Shown: positions 39,554 through 48,076 of the stretch, one piece after another
Layout of the letters: each line of letters begins with the position of its first letter
Numbering within the stretch: the first letter of the stretch is position 1
Notes under the pieces: generated by a model
The model's database searches: none
Seen by the model: only the letters and a program-made list of their open reading frames with translations
Told to the model about the DNA's origin: nothing
Translations under genes and position numbers: made by a program
NCBI RefSeq assembly: GCF_000178115.2
Contig: NC_014828.1
Coordinates: forward strand, 1,767,310 to 1,831,309
Reading direction: 5' to 3'
Source of the DNA: Ethanoligenens harbinense YUAN-3
GTDB lineage: Bacteria > Bacillota > Clostridia > Oscillospirales > Ethanoligenentaceae
DNA length: 64,000 nucleotides

Positions 39554-41086
39554 TCAAATCAACGGGCACGCCCCCCAAGGCATGAGGTTTTCAACATCCG
39601 CGCCATTGGGCGCTTCGGTGAAAATCTTTGTGAGGTACTCAAAAGGCACAAGACCATTCTCCCTGGCAGAGACGATCAAGCTGTAATAGATTGCGCTGGC
39701 TTTTGCACCGTTTGGCGTGTTGGAAAACAGCCAGTTCTTCCGTCCCATTACAAAAGGTCGAATGGCGTTTTCCGCGCGATTGTTACTGATTTCCAGCCGT
39801 CCGTCCAACAGATACCGCACAAGATACATGCGCTGTGACTGTGCATAATGGATTGCTTTACCCATCAGGGTTTTAGGCAGTTCCCGGAGCGATCCGACCC
39901 AGGCGTAGAACGCCTCAACCACCGGTTTACTTTGCTGTTCGCGTTCCTTCAAACGATCTTCCGGGGTCAGCAAAGTGAACTGTTTCTCCAAATGAAACAG
40001 CCTGTCACAGTAAGCAATCCCCTTTGCGGCGTCAGACGATTTCCGTTTATCCTTCGGCAGTGTTTGCAGCGCTTCGTCAAATTTCCGACGCAGATGCGCC
40101 CAACAGCCCACCACGGTGATTCGGTCAGGCAGCTTGTGGTATCCGTCATAACCATCTGCATGGAGAAAACCTGAAAAATCCTCTAAGAAGTCTTTCGGAC
40201 GGATATGCTTTCGATCCCGCTGGTAGTCATACAGCACAATCTGGCGCTTAGCCTCGCCGCTTGTACGATAAAGCCACATGTAACTTTTACTCTGGGCGGG
40301 CTTGCCGTCCTCATGCAGCACCTGAAGGGTGGTTTCGTCTGCGTGAAGGACTTGATGATTGCATAGCTGTCGCTTCATTTCCTGATAAATTGGCTCCAGC
40401 CAATCTTCACAGGCTCTGATGAGCCAGTTGGACATGGTTTGACGTGAGAGCAGAATGCCGCTTTGCGCCCACTCCTGCTCTTGCCGATAAAGCGGGCTGC
40501 CCATCACAAATTTTTGCACGGCGATATGGGCGACGGATTCGGGTGATGCGAACCCTCCCTTGATGACGGGTTTTGGCATCTCCGCCTTGACAATCGGCAC
40601 ACGATCAGAGGACTCCTCGCAGTGGCGGCAGGCATAGACGTGCCGTACATGGCGTACAATCACGGCTTTTGCCGGGATGATTTTCAGTTCCTCACGGATG
40701 TCTTCCCCCATTTTGTGCAGAGGACAACCGCAGTCCGGACAGATACGCGCCTCGATCGGCAGCTCGTGTTCAATGGTCTCAACAGGTAAATCTTCCGGCA
40801 ACTTGTCGGTGGTCAGGCGCGTCTTTCTGCGGTAATGCGCCTTGACCTCGGTGGTTTCCGGCTCTGGCACGGTCAAATCGGCGGTTTGCTCTGCTTCGTT
40901 AAACAGACATAATTGTTCGTTGTCCGTCTGTTCACTGGACGCGCCGAATTGCTTACGTTTGGCCAGGCGGAATTGCTCCATCAGCCACTGAATCTGCTGT
41001 TTTAGCTCGGCAATCTGCTCCGCCTGTTTGAGAAAATTCTCGTAAACAGAAAGCGGTATTTCAATTGTTTTTTCTTGTTTTTCCAT
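39554..41086 (-). CDS. tnpC: IS66 transposase TnpC
   Basis: 510 residues, DDE transposase of IS66. A Leu/Gln-rich N-terminal helix (10-45) and KRKQFGASSE, a zinc-finger region (CPDCGCPL, YACRHCEE), then the DDE core (HADETTLQVL, FLHADGYDGYHKL, and NNRAENAIRPFVMGRKNWLF with the Glu). The stop codon lies inside the left inverted repeat. It carries out strand transfer with TnpA and TnpB as accessory proteins. Confidence 0.96.
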   Translation of the reverse strand: MEKQEKTIEIPLSVYENFLKQAEQIAELKQQIQWLMEQFRLAKRKQFGASSEQTDNEQLCLFNEAEQTADLTVPEPETTEVKAHYRRKTRLTTDKLPEDLPVETIEHELPIEARICPDCGCPLHKMGEDIREELKIIPAKAVIVRHVRHVYACRHCEESSDRVPIVKAEMPKPVIKGGFASPESVAHIAVQKFVMGSPLYRQEQEWAQSGILLSRQTMSNWLIRACEDWLEPIYQEMKRQLCNHQVLHADETTLQVLHEDGKPAQSKSYMWLYRTSGEAKRQIVLYDYQRDRKHIRPKDFLEDFSGFLHADGYDGYHKLPDRITVVGCWAHLRRKFDEALQTLPKDKRKSSDAAKGIAYCDRLFHLEKQFTLLTPEDRLKEREQQSKPVVEAFYAWVGSLRELPKTLMGKAIHYAQSQRMYLVRYLLDGRLEISNNRAENAIRPFVMGRKNWLFSNTPNGAKASAIYYSLIVSARENGLVPFEYLTKIFTEAPNGADVENLMPWGACPLI

Positions 41087-41117
41087 TCTCTAATTATACC
41101 GGAAAAACCGCATAGAA

Positions 41118-41504
41118 TCAAGAAAAAACGGCATTTTCGTATCCCGATGTGTTACGAAATATTGTGTTCAAGAACTTCGCTGCGGCGAAGCTTTTCTCCA
41201 GCCTTGCGCCATCGATCAGACAAGACAGTTCCTCACTGTTCAGCGTCATTGTGGTTTCCTCGTCTGACGACGGCCAGCGGAAATGTCCGCGTTCCAGCCG
41301 TTTGAAATACAGCCAAAAGCCATCGCCGTCCCACTCCAGTATTTTCAGGCGGTCACGGCTTCGGTTGCAGAACACGAACAGCGCGTCGACAAAAGGGTCG
41401 AGAGAAAAACTGTGCTGCACAAGCGTCATTAGCCCGTTGATCGATTTCCTCATATCCGTGCACCCACAGCAAAGATACACAGGTTTTTCTCCGAACTGCA
41501 TCAC
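41118..41504 (-). CDS. tnpB: IS66 accessory protein TnpB
   Basis: 128 residues with the family pattern: PVYLCCGCTDMRKSINGL, DALFVFCNRSRDRLKIL and FWLYFKRLERG. Its ATG overlaps the tnpA stop (ATGA), the coupling usual for IS66. Required for transposition; the exact role is unknown. Confidence 0.95.
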   Translation of the reverse strand: MMQFGEKPVYLCCGCTDMRKSINGLMTLVQHSFSLDPFVDALFVFCNRSRDRLKILEWDGDGFWLYFKRLERGHFRWPSSDEETTMTLNSEELSCLIDGARLEKSFAAAKFLNTIFRNTSGYENAVFS

Positions 41505-41860
41505 AGCGATCTCAGGATGCGGCAGACTCTCGCCAGCAATTCCAGGTCGGTTTGGGCATTTGCAAGGATATGGCAGCCGGCGATTTCAATGTCTAGGGTG
41601 CCTTCGCCGGCAGTAACAGATTTTGCTTCCGTAAGCTGCGTCCAGCCGTCCGGCACAAGCCCGGTTCCGCGCTTTTGTTTCTCCATAAGCTCCATGCAGG
41701 CAGCTTCCCGTACTTTTTTCTGCCTGTAGTAATAGGTGGCCTTGCTGATGTTTTTTTCTTCGCAAAATGCGTCCACGCTCTGCCCGCCAGCTATTCGCTC
41801 CTTTACCGCCTCGCCCCACTCTGATAGCCGGAACTCCCTCGCGATTTTTTGCGTATCCAT
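41501..41860 (-). CDS. tnpA: IS66 accessory protein TnpA
   Basis: 119 residues from ATG 41860 (TTGGAGTG 4-9 nt upstream). Helix-turn-helix region EWGEAVKERIAGGQSVDAFC and ISKATYYYRQKK, then a short C-terminal beta part (LDIEIAGCHILA). A possible TTG start at 41884 lacks a ribosome site. Confidence 0.9.
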   Translation of the reverse strand: MDTQKIAREFRLSEWGEAVKERIAGGQSVDAFCEEKNISKATYYYRQKKVREAACMELMEKQKRGTGLVPDGWTQLTEAKSVTAGEGTLDIEIAGCHILANAQTDLELLARVCRILRSL

Positions 41861-41975
41861 TTTATTCACTCCAATTTGGTCCAAAACACTCCATTACATG
41901 TTTTGAACCCTTTTGAAGTTCATTGTACCTTCCCCGACACCATGCTTACAAGGTGCGCGCGGTCTTGACGGTTAC

Positions 41976-41983
41976 CCTGAAAA
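41976..41983. repeat. right target-site duplication of IS66
   Basis: CCTGAAAA, matching 39539-39546. It ends 2 bp before the first base of the IS21 terminal repeat. Confidence 0.92.
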
Positions 41984-42062
41984 AGTGTCAACGCCGATTT
42001 GAATTTGCAGGTTTTCGCCAGTTAAAAAATGCATGAAAACAGCGGTAAGGAAATGTTGAAAA

Positions 42063-42860
42063 ATTAGTTTTGGCCCTGCTCGAAAAGGGTGTTGACGATG
42101 TGCTGCTTCTGCTTCATGTACTCCTTTCGCTCTTTAAGGCGATAGCTCTCACCCTTGATATTGACAACGGTGCAGTGGTGCAAAACACGGTCTAGGATTG
42201 CAAAGGCGATAGTGACGTCGGCGAAGATCTCATTCCATTGGGAAAAGGTCTTATTGGAGGTAAAGATCGTGGAGACTCTCTCATAACGTCTCGCAATCAG
42301 TTGAAAAACAGATTCGCCCCCTGAATATCCATCGGGAGATAGCCAATTTCGTCAATGATGAGCATTTTGTACTTGCCCAGAGTTTTGAGCTTGTCCGGTA
42401 GTCTATTCTCAAAATGAGCCTTTTTGAGCTGCTCAATTAGGGTGTGGCAGTTGATGTAATAGGTGGAGAATCGATGCTTGGCGGCAACCAGCCCCAGTGC
42501 TGAGGCCAGATGGGTCTTGCCCACACCGGGCGGGCCGAGGAAGACGATATTCTCTCCGTTTTCAAGGAAACGCATGGTAGCCAGTTCTTCAATCTGGCGC
42601 TTGTCAATGGAGGGCTGGAAACTGAAATCAAAATCCTCCAACGTTTTTTTGATGGGAAATCCGGACATTTGCACCTGCTTTTCATAGGCGCGTCGCCGTT
42701 TTGACAATGCTTCCTCGGCAAAGATATGGTCGAGCACATCTACAACGTTAAGTTCGTCCTTTACAGCTCTTTCAAGATAATTGTCCAATATCTCCAGCGT
42801 GTTTTTCATCTTAAGGCTTTCGAGGTTTTCCCTGAGACGTTCCATCGTCAGTTCCGTCAT
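42063..42860 (-). pseudogene. istB: istB (AAA+ helper ATPase), frameshifted
   Basis: The intact part (42297-42860) shows the IstB start TMERLRENLESLKM, Walker A GPPGVGKTHLASALG and Walker B LIIDEIGYLPM. At 42300 one C is missing: the frame closes after GANLFFN, while the next frame reads QLIARRYERVSTIFTSNKTF and continues to a stop at 42063. A normal 265-residue protein would result if restored. Its stop overlaps nothing; istA ends 4 nt into its start. Confidence 0.88.
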
Positions 42861-44079
42861 AGCAGCACCTCGTCATACCGGTTCAAATCGTGTTGTTGGA
42901 TAGGAAGGTCGATGACACTGTCGCCGTCCAGCAGGGTGTTTTCTGTATCAAAGGATTGCTTGACGGTCAGCCTGCGATAATGATGGGCATTGACGACCAT
43001 GTCTTTTTTTCTGGTAGGATATTCGGTGCAGGGCAATTTGCTTTCCTTCATAGTAGACAGCAAGCACGTTGTCCAATGCTACGACTGCCACATCTTCGCC
43101 GGCGTATTCCGATGGCACGGAATACTGATTACCGCCGTACGAGATGAGGCAGTCTTTTTGTACCCGGCGCAGATTGATTTTGTCGATGATATATTCACGT
43201 TTAAGAGGGTTAAGGCCCTCTTTTTTTAGTCTCTCGAAGGGAATTTCATTTGTTGTGGCGTGGACTTTCCCATTGACCTTATTACACCATGCGAGGGCCT
43301 GGCCATTGAGGTCGTCAAGTGAAGAGTACTTGATGCCAATCATGAAATTATCCCGTACGAACTGTACCGTGCGCTCTATTTTACCCTTTGTCTGGCCTCG
43401 GTATGGCCGGCACAGCACATGGCTTGAACCCATAGAATCCGGCGAAATCCTCAAACTGCCGGTTGAGGGTACTGTCTTCCTGCTTCAGCAGCCGTTTGAT
43501 GACGACCTGCTTCATGTTGTCATACAGAATTTCCTCCGGGTAACCGCCTAAATACCGGAACGCGTTGGCATGGCAGCGGATCAGAGTGTTGGTACTCATG
43601 TTGGTCACAAACTCTATGTACCGTGTCCGCGAGTACCCCAAAATGAACAGAAAACAGTACAGCTTTTTCAGCTTCCCATCCTCCGGCACGGTGTGATCCT
43701 CAAAAAACGCCCAGTCCATCTGCCCTTGAAGTCCCGGCATCGTTTCAAACCGCACCGTTGCTTTCTCGTCCAACTGTTCCTTCTTGTTTCGCACGTATTC
43801 CCGCACGATGCTGTGCCCACCCTCGAAGCCCTGCTCCTGAATTTTCTCCAGTATCCGCTCCGCTGAGTACGGCGCTTCCTCCAGCCATACCGTTATCTGC
43901 TCCTTGTAGGGGTCCAGCTTCGACGGCTTCGTTGCGCTCAGGCTGTATACCGGTCGCGCCTCGCTCTCGGCGTATTTCTTCGCCGTCCTCGGGTCAATGT
44001 TGTACTTGCGCGCTATCTCTGTGTAGCTCAGTCCTTTTTGCCGGTCGCTTCGGATATCCATCCGGTTTGCTCCTTCCAT
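42857..44079 (-). pseudogene. istA: istA (IS21 transposase), two frameshifts
   Basis: N-terminal HTH (RMDIRSDRQKGLSYTEIARKY), then the DDE core (LQGQMDWAFFEDHTV, ILYDNMKQVV). Near 43400 the frame changes: the protein resumes as CRPYRGQTKGKIERTVQFV. A second shift occurs in an A7 run near 43010: YQKK continues as DMVVNAHHYRRLTVKQSFD to the end at 42857. About 400 residues if repaired. The element cannot transpose without help. Confidence 0.88.
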
Positions 44080-44202
44080 TTTGACACCCTTTCCGCCTGC
44101 TGCTTAACAGACAGATTTGAGTGTACCATATTGCATCCCTTTCCGCTGCAAACCTACATTTTTTGACCGGCGTTTTTCTTCATTTTATCACTGGCGCTGA
44201 CA

Positions 44203-44604
44203 ACGGTGATATGGCGTACTGTAAACCATCGACACGGTCGACACGCTTTTGCCAAATCACTTCAAAACGCGCATCATTTTTCCCTTTACCGCTTCATTCT
44301 GAGCAATAAAAAGAAGATTAAGAGGTGGGAAGCGAAATGGAAGAACATTGATGCCGGAAATTCTCGCATTTTGCTTCTTAGCAAGCATAGCCAAACGTGA
44401 CCCCACTCCGTTGTGTCAGTTTGGCGCTTGTTAGTCATTTTCGGCAACGCCGTAAACTGGGGTTGCACCCCCTAATACCCCTGCCTAAATTGCCGACGGC
44501 GCGGCAAAAAAATACAACACTTTCCTCACGGTGAGGACGCCGCTTTTATCCGGATGCTTTTTTACAAAAAGTATTGAAAGAAAAGAAAATGTGGAGGGTA
44601 TATT
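44203..44604. other. gene-free stretch with GC-rich hairpins
   Basis: No gene I can support. Notable is a GGGGT-TGC-ACCCC hairpin near 44460 within a run that contrasts with its AT-rich surroundings, followed by GCCGACGGCGCGGC. Such short GC-rich inverted repeats occur near transfer origins and replication controls of mobile elements, but nothing here proves that. Confidence 0.3.
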
Positions 44605-44751
44605 ATGAAAACAAAAACTGAGTTTGAGATTCCTAAAGTGTTTTGGAAGTTTTATGATGAATACAGGCGAAATGTGATTTCTTTGAGCGAGTTTTCACGG
44701 TGTACCGGATTGAGCATTGGAAAAATCAAAGTTTATCTTGAAGCTCTGTAA
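44605..44751 (+). CDS. small protein, 48 residues, unknown
   Basis: Frame MKTKTEFEIPKVFWKFYDEY ... TGLSIGKIKVYLEAL with GGAGGGT 5 nt before the ATG. The C-terminal half (SLSEFSRCTGLSIGKIKVYL) looks like a helix-turn-helix, so a small DNA-binding protein is possible. It precedes the restriction-modification pair by 93 nt and may be its regulator or an unrelated mobile-element gene. Confidence 0.6.
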   Translation: MKTKTEFEIPKVFWKFYDEYRRNVISLSEFSRCTGLSIGKIKVYLEAL

Positions 44752-44844
44752 TCTTTTAGACGAAGAAAAGAAAAAATGCCGTGAAACCCGGCGAATCTTA
44801 TGTTATAATATTTTATTAGTATGGTGCGGTTTGGAGGCTGGCTT

Positions 44845-45570
44845 ATGAATATCAGAGATTACATCGACGCTGATTTGCTGGAACGATTTGAATTTTATAA
44901 CTACAACCATGCGCTGGAGATTATCACGCAGGCTTTTCCCAAAGAATGGAAAGAGATCGTTGAGTGCCTGCGTAAGCTTGATATTACAACGGACGATCTG
45001 CGCGAGTCCGGCGGCAATGAGACGAATATCCCAAAGAAATTTGATGACGTCCTTTACCCATATGGGTGGCGAGAAATTCGTATTTCAGGGGATTTGCATA
45101 TCAAGTTTTTTCCTCGGCAGGCCGATCAGCGCGGGCGCTTTTCAAAAGAGCCGTTTGAGGAAAAAGTGTTGGAAGGATATATCGACGGCCACAATATCGA
45201 CTTTTTAAAAAACAGAGTGGCCTTTGATTTAGAATGGAACAGTAAAGACCAGACTTTTGACCGTGATCTGCTAGCGATGCGCACCTACTACGATTGCGAT
45301 ATTGTAAGCGCTGGCATTATTATCACGCGGGCGGAGGAATTGAACGACGCTTTCAAAACTATTTACGATTTTGATAAGCGTGATCGTACATGGAAACCCA
45401 TTCTAAGGAAGTATGGCGCAAGCACCACATGGATTGGTAAACTACTGTACCGTCTGGATTCAAGGCGAAATGGCGGCTGTCCGATTTTGGCCGTAGGCAT
45501 GAAGAAACGGTGCATTTCGGATTGGGAGGAAGGATATATAGATGAGCACAGCAAAGGAAACAGCGAATAA
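44845..45570 (+). CDS. BglII-family type II restriction endonuclease (putative)
   Basis: 241 residues from ATG 44845 (GGAGG 7 nt upstream). N-terminal helices (YNYNHALEIITQAFPKEW) and the core HNIDFLKNRVAFDLEWNSKDQTFDRDL (positions about 116-142, with D128, E130 and N132) resemble the BglII/BstYI PD-(D/E)XK variant. It overlaps the methyltransferase by 29 nt, which supports a restriction role. The target site cannot be told from sequence. Confidence 0.75.
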   Translation: MNIRDYIDADLLERFEFYNYNHALEIITQAFPKEWKEIVECLRKLDITTDDLRESGGNETNIPKKFDDVLYPYGWREIRISGDLHIKFFPRQADQRGRFSKEPFEEKVLEGYIDGHNIDFLKNRVAFDLEWNSKDQTFDRDLLAMRTYYDCDIVSAGIIITRAEELNDAFKTIYDFDKRDRTWKPILRKYGASTTWIGKLLYRLDSRRNGGCPILAVGMKKRCISDWEEGYIDEHSKGNSE

Positions 45571-46210
45571 TCTCCTGCAGTTTTGCGGGGAAAAAAAATA
45601 CGCCACGGTTTACGCAGATCCCCCTTGGCGCTTTCAAAATCGCACCGGCAAGGTAGCCCCGGAAAACAAAAAGCTGAATCGTTATCCAACAATGGATTTG
45701 GAAGATATTAAGGCTCTGCCCGTTGGAAAAATTGCGGCAGAGAAAAGCCATCTTTATCTTTGGGTTCCAAACGCGCTTCTCCCTGATGGACTGGAAGTTA
45801 TGAAGGCATGGGGCTTTGAATATAAGGGGAACATTATCTGGGAGAAAGTGCGTAAAGACGGAGAGCCGGACGGACGAGGCGTAGGATTTTATTTTCGTAA
45901 TGTCACTGAAATATTGCTGTTCGGCATCCGTGGCGGCAACAATCGAACTTTGGCTCCGGCTCGTTCACAGGTAAACTTGATTCGCACCCAAAAACGTGAG
46001 CATTCGAGAAAGCCGGATGAAATCATTACGATTATTGAAAGTTGCTCTCCTGGCCCATATTTGGAACTGTTTGCGCGCGGAGATCGTGAGAATTGGGATA
46101 TGTGGGGCAATCAGGCAACCGCTGAATATGAGCCTACATGGAATACTTATAAAAACCATACCACTAAGGAAACTACATCGGGCGTATCTGGCTCTCAGTC
46201 GGAAACTTAA
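45542..46210 (+). CDS. MT-A70 family DNA adenine methyltransferase
   Basis: 222 residues. DPPWRF near residue 27 is the catalytic DPPW motif for N6-adenine methylation; LYLWVPNALLPDGLEVMKAWGFEYKGNI and ELFARGDRENWDMWGNQ complete the MT-A70 pattern. GGAAGG lies 9 nt before the ATG, inside the nuclease gene. It should protect host DNA at the nuclease's site; both are on AT-rich, horizontally acquired sequence. Confidence 0.88.
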   Translation: MSTAKETANNLLQFCGEKKYATVYADPPWRFQNRTGKVAPENKKLNRYPTMDLEDIKALPVGKIAAEKSHLYLWVPNALLPDGLEVMKAWGFEYKGNIIWEKVRKDGEPDGRGVGFYFRNVTEILLFGIRGGNNRTLAPARSQVNLIRTQKREHSRKPDEIITIIESCSPGPYLELFARGDRENWDMWGNQATAEYEPTWNTYKNHTTKETTSGVSGSQSET

Positions 46211-46310
46211 AAGCAAATGGTTGCCGCCCTCCGGCATTGGCGGCAGAAAAAAAGTCGGTGCAGATATACGGCTATGGCCGCCGCTGCTTAATATCGCCAA
46301 TTCAAATATG

Positions 46311-46348
46311 AAAAAGGCGGCTCTGCTTATCGGCGGAAGCCGCCTTTG
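46311..46348. terminator. bidirectional terminator
   Basis: AAAGGCGGCT and AGCCGCCTTT around a 15-nt loop, with A/T-runs on both sides. It separates the methyltransferase from the convergent small-gene cluster. Confidence 0.75.
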
Positions 46349-46368
46349 CTGTAATATGATGCTCAGTA

Positions 46369-46390
46369 CGCGTTAACCGTCGTTAACGCG
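46369..46390. repeat. 22-bp inverted repeat
   Basis: CGCGTTAAC, a 4-bp centre CGTC, and GTTAACGCG: perfect arms of 9 bp. Followed at 46393 by a second hairpin (GGGAGTAA/TTACTCCC). It could be a protein binding site or recombination scar. Confidence 0.5.
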
Positions 46391-46417
46391 CACGGGAGTA
46401 AAATCAGGGCTTACTCC

Positions 46418-46522
46418 CTGCTTCATCTGCAAGGTGGCATACAGAGCCGTTAAGAGCCTTATAGCCAGGCGACTTTATTATTGAGCATGTTAATTTTCCC
46501 TTCCAGCTTTTTGATCTGTGCC
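46418..46522. repeat. duplicated gene tail, copy 1
   Basis: About 105 bp closely resembling 46942-47050. On the minus strand it encodes AQIKKLEGKINMLNNKVAWL, a near copy of the C-terminus of the 285-residue membrane protein, but detached from any body. Confidence 0.75.
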
Positions 46523-46768
46523 GTAGACAGCAATTACATTGGGGTCATTTCTGTCCATGATATAGGTGTCTCTTTTCTCACTAAAAACAGACTGTATTGT
46601 ACTGCCTGATTTGCGTAAAACAAAACCGTCTTTTTCATCGGTAATAGGTTCAAACCAGAGCGTAGTTCCGTTATTATATTTTTTGATTATGCCATAGGAA
46701 AGCTCCTGCTTTTCCGGAGTAGTTTCTGTAACTTCTTTGCCTGTTATCAAATATTCAGTAACGTCCAT
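46490..46768 (-). CDS. small unknown protein, 92 residues
   Basis: Starts MDVTEYLITGKEVTETT behind GGAGGGATAAGG. Charged, no membrane segment; I recognise no family. Its last dozen codons read through the duplicated tail repeat in another frame, so the C-terminus may be a by-product of that rearrangement. Last of a five-gene minus-strand run. Confidence 0.6.
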   Translation of the reverse strand: MDVTEYLITGKEVTETTPEKQELSYGIIKKYNNGTTLWFEPITDEKDGFVLRKSGSTIQSVFSEKRDTYIMDRNDPNVIAVYGTDQKAGREN

Positions 46769-46791
46769 TTTTCCTTATCCCTCCATTCTCA

Positions 46792-46929
46792 TCATAGAAA
46801 TATTGTACCAAAAAACAATTGCAGCCACAACCGATCCTTAAAATCGTTATGTTCGGGAATTGCCAAGTGGACTATACAGTCCATAGCTTCCTCGTAAGAT
46901 AGCTTTCGCTCCCACTGCTTTTCAAGCAT
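46792..46929 (-). CDS. very small protein, 45 residues, unknown
   Basis: Frame MLEKQWERKLSYEEAMDCIV ... LQLFFGTIFL with AAGGAAG 9 nt before the ATG. Acidic/helical start and a hydrophobic end. It fits between the 285- and 92-residue genes in the same direction, 23 nt before the latter, which supports it as a gene. Confidence 0.5.
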   Translation of the reverse strand: MLEKQWERKLSYEEAMDCIVHLAIPEHNDFKDRLWLQLFFGTIFL

Positions 46930-46941
46930 ATAAGTATACTT

Positions 46942-47050
46942 CCTTGCCTCATCTGTAAAGTAGCATACAGAGCCGTTAAGAGCATCCTACAGCCAGCCAA
47001 CTTTATCATGAAGCGTGTTGATCTTTCCTTCCAGTTTCTTGATCTGTGCT
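46942..47050. repeat. duplicated gene tail, copy 2 (in situ)
   Basis: Contains the true 3' end of the 285-residue gene; copy 1 is at 46418-46522. Confidence 0.75.
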
Positions 47051-47844
47051 GTTTGATAGGAAAGTTCCCGCAGCATGATATTATGCGCCTTCAAAATGTC
47101 CTGCTGCCCCTGTTCCATAAGGCGCTTATGGGAAAAATCATCATACTGCAAAATGGCTTCCTGTAAAGTGGCGGCCTTGCCGTTGGCAAAGCTACGATAG
47201 AAGAACTCTATGGCCTCACTGAAACGGTAATCTGGCGGTACGAACGAGATCGGCGCCGAAAGTTCGTTGAGCCGAACGCTCAATTCCGCATCCAATGTTT
47301 CAACCTCCTGCTGCTTTGTCTGTATCACTATTTTGGCGCGGAGGACGGAAAAAACGGTTGTAACAATGCTTAACATCATCATGAGCGGCAGGAAAAATAG
47401 CACCACGGGTGCCAATACATTTTCTACAATGAGATAGCGCAAAAACGTAATGGGGATTCCAAACCACAAGGGAACTTTGCCCGGCGCAATGATTTCGCTG
47501 ATTTTGGCGGGCAGCCACAAATGTCCATACCATGCGTCATAAAGCGTCAGCCATTTTACTCCGTTTGCATCGTGCTTGACGTTGCAGACAATTAGAAAGA
47601 GAATGACCCACGGAACAGCAAACAGCAGCGTCCGAGAAATTGCCGATGTAAGCGGCAAAAGGAAAGCCGAGGAAACAGTGTGCTGTGCCTTATGTAGTTC
47701 ATCTTCTGCGACCTGCTTCCTTGCTGCTGTAGCCTCATACTGCCGGACAGGCTCTATCAAGTCCCGGTACAGGTTGAACAAATCTGCAAAGCTGCCGATT
47801 TTAGTCGCGACGCCTCCCGCAACTGGCGGATTCATTTCGCTCAT
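46987..47844 (-). CDS. membrane protein with coiled-coil tail, unknown
   Basis: 285 residues. Soluble start (1-65), membrane helices at about 68-88 (LLFAVPWVILFLIVCNV), 125-145 and 150-172 (VVLFFLPLMMMLSIVTTVFSVL), then a coiled coil (175-200) and a second helical stretch (240-280, QIKKLEGKINTLHDKVGWL). No family recognised. In an operon-like run with 47857 and 48077 genes (spacing 12 and 40 nt) whose promoter region contains a 36-bp inverted repeat shared with an Xre regulator. A defence or regulatory membrane complex is possible but unproven. Confidence 0.75.
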   Translation of the reverse strand: MSEMNPPVAGGVATKIGSFADLFNLYRDLIEPVRQYEATAARKQVAEDELHKAQHTVSSAFLLPLTSAISRTLLFAVPWVILFLIVCNVKHDANGVKWLTLYDAWYGHLWLPAKISEIIAPGKVPLWFGIPITFLRYLIVENVLAPVVLFFLPLMMMLSIVTTVFSVLRAKIVIQTKQQEVETLDAELSVRLNELSAPISFVPPDYRFSEAIEFFYRSFANGKAATLQEAILQYDDFSHKRLMEQGQQDILKAHNIMLRELSYQTAQIKKLEGKINTLHDKVGWL

Positions 47845-47856
47845 ACGATTTTCTCC

Positions 47857-48036
47857 TTATCCTTGGTGCAAAGCATTTTTTACTGCATGAGCATCCGTGA
47901 CAGAAAGCACGGTCATCGCCGCCTCTGGCGAGGATAAGTATTGCTCCTCTGCTTTCTGCTGTGCCTCCACCAAAATATTGATGGCCTTTTCGGTTGCACG
48001 GAACAGGTCTAAGTACAATTCTTTATAATCCAGCAT
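47857..48036 (-). CDS. small acidic protein, 59 residues, unknown
   Basis: From ATG 48036 with AGGAGAAAG upstream: MLDYKELYLDLFRATEKAI and a helical remainder. Probably a small helical partner of its neighbours. The frame upstream of 48036 lacks support. Confidence 0.6.
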   Translation of the reverse strand: MLDYKELYLDLFRATEKAINILVEAQQKAEEQYLSSPEAAMTVLSVTDAHAVKNALHQG

Positions 48037-48076
48037 TTTTCTTTCTCCTATTAGTGACTTCCTCATGTGTGAGGAA

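Larger units (their letters stand above)
39547..41975 (-). mobile_element. complete IS66-family insertion sequence
   Basis: 2429 bp bounded by inverted repeats GTAACCGTCAA (left) and its complement TTGACGGTTAC (right) and by 8-bp direct repeats CCTGAAAA. It contains intact tnpA, tnpB and tnpC on the minus strand in the usual order. With all three frames open and a perfect duplication, insertion looks recent and the element may be active. Confidence 0.95.
41986..44202 (-). mobile_element. IS21-family insertion sequence, inactivated
   Basis: Ends TGTCAACGCC (left) and, reading inwards from the right, TGTCAGCGCC. Internal matches repeat at the same spacing: CGCC-GT-AAAAAATG and CAGCGG on both ends, as in the multiple terminal repeats of IS21. 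It holds istA and istB on the minus strand, both broken by frameshifts. I find no target duplication. Confidence 0.88.
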
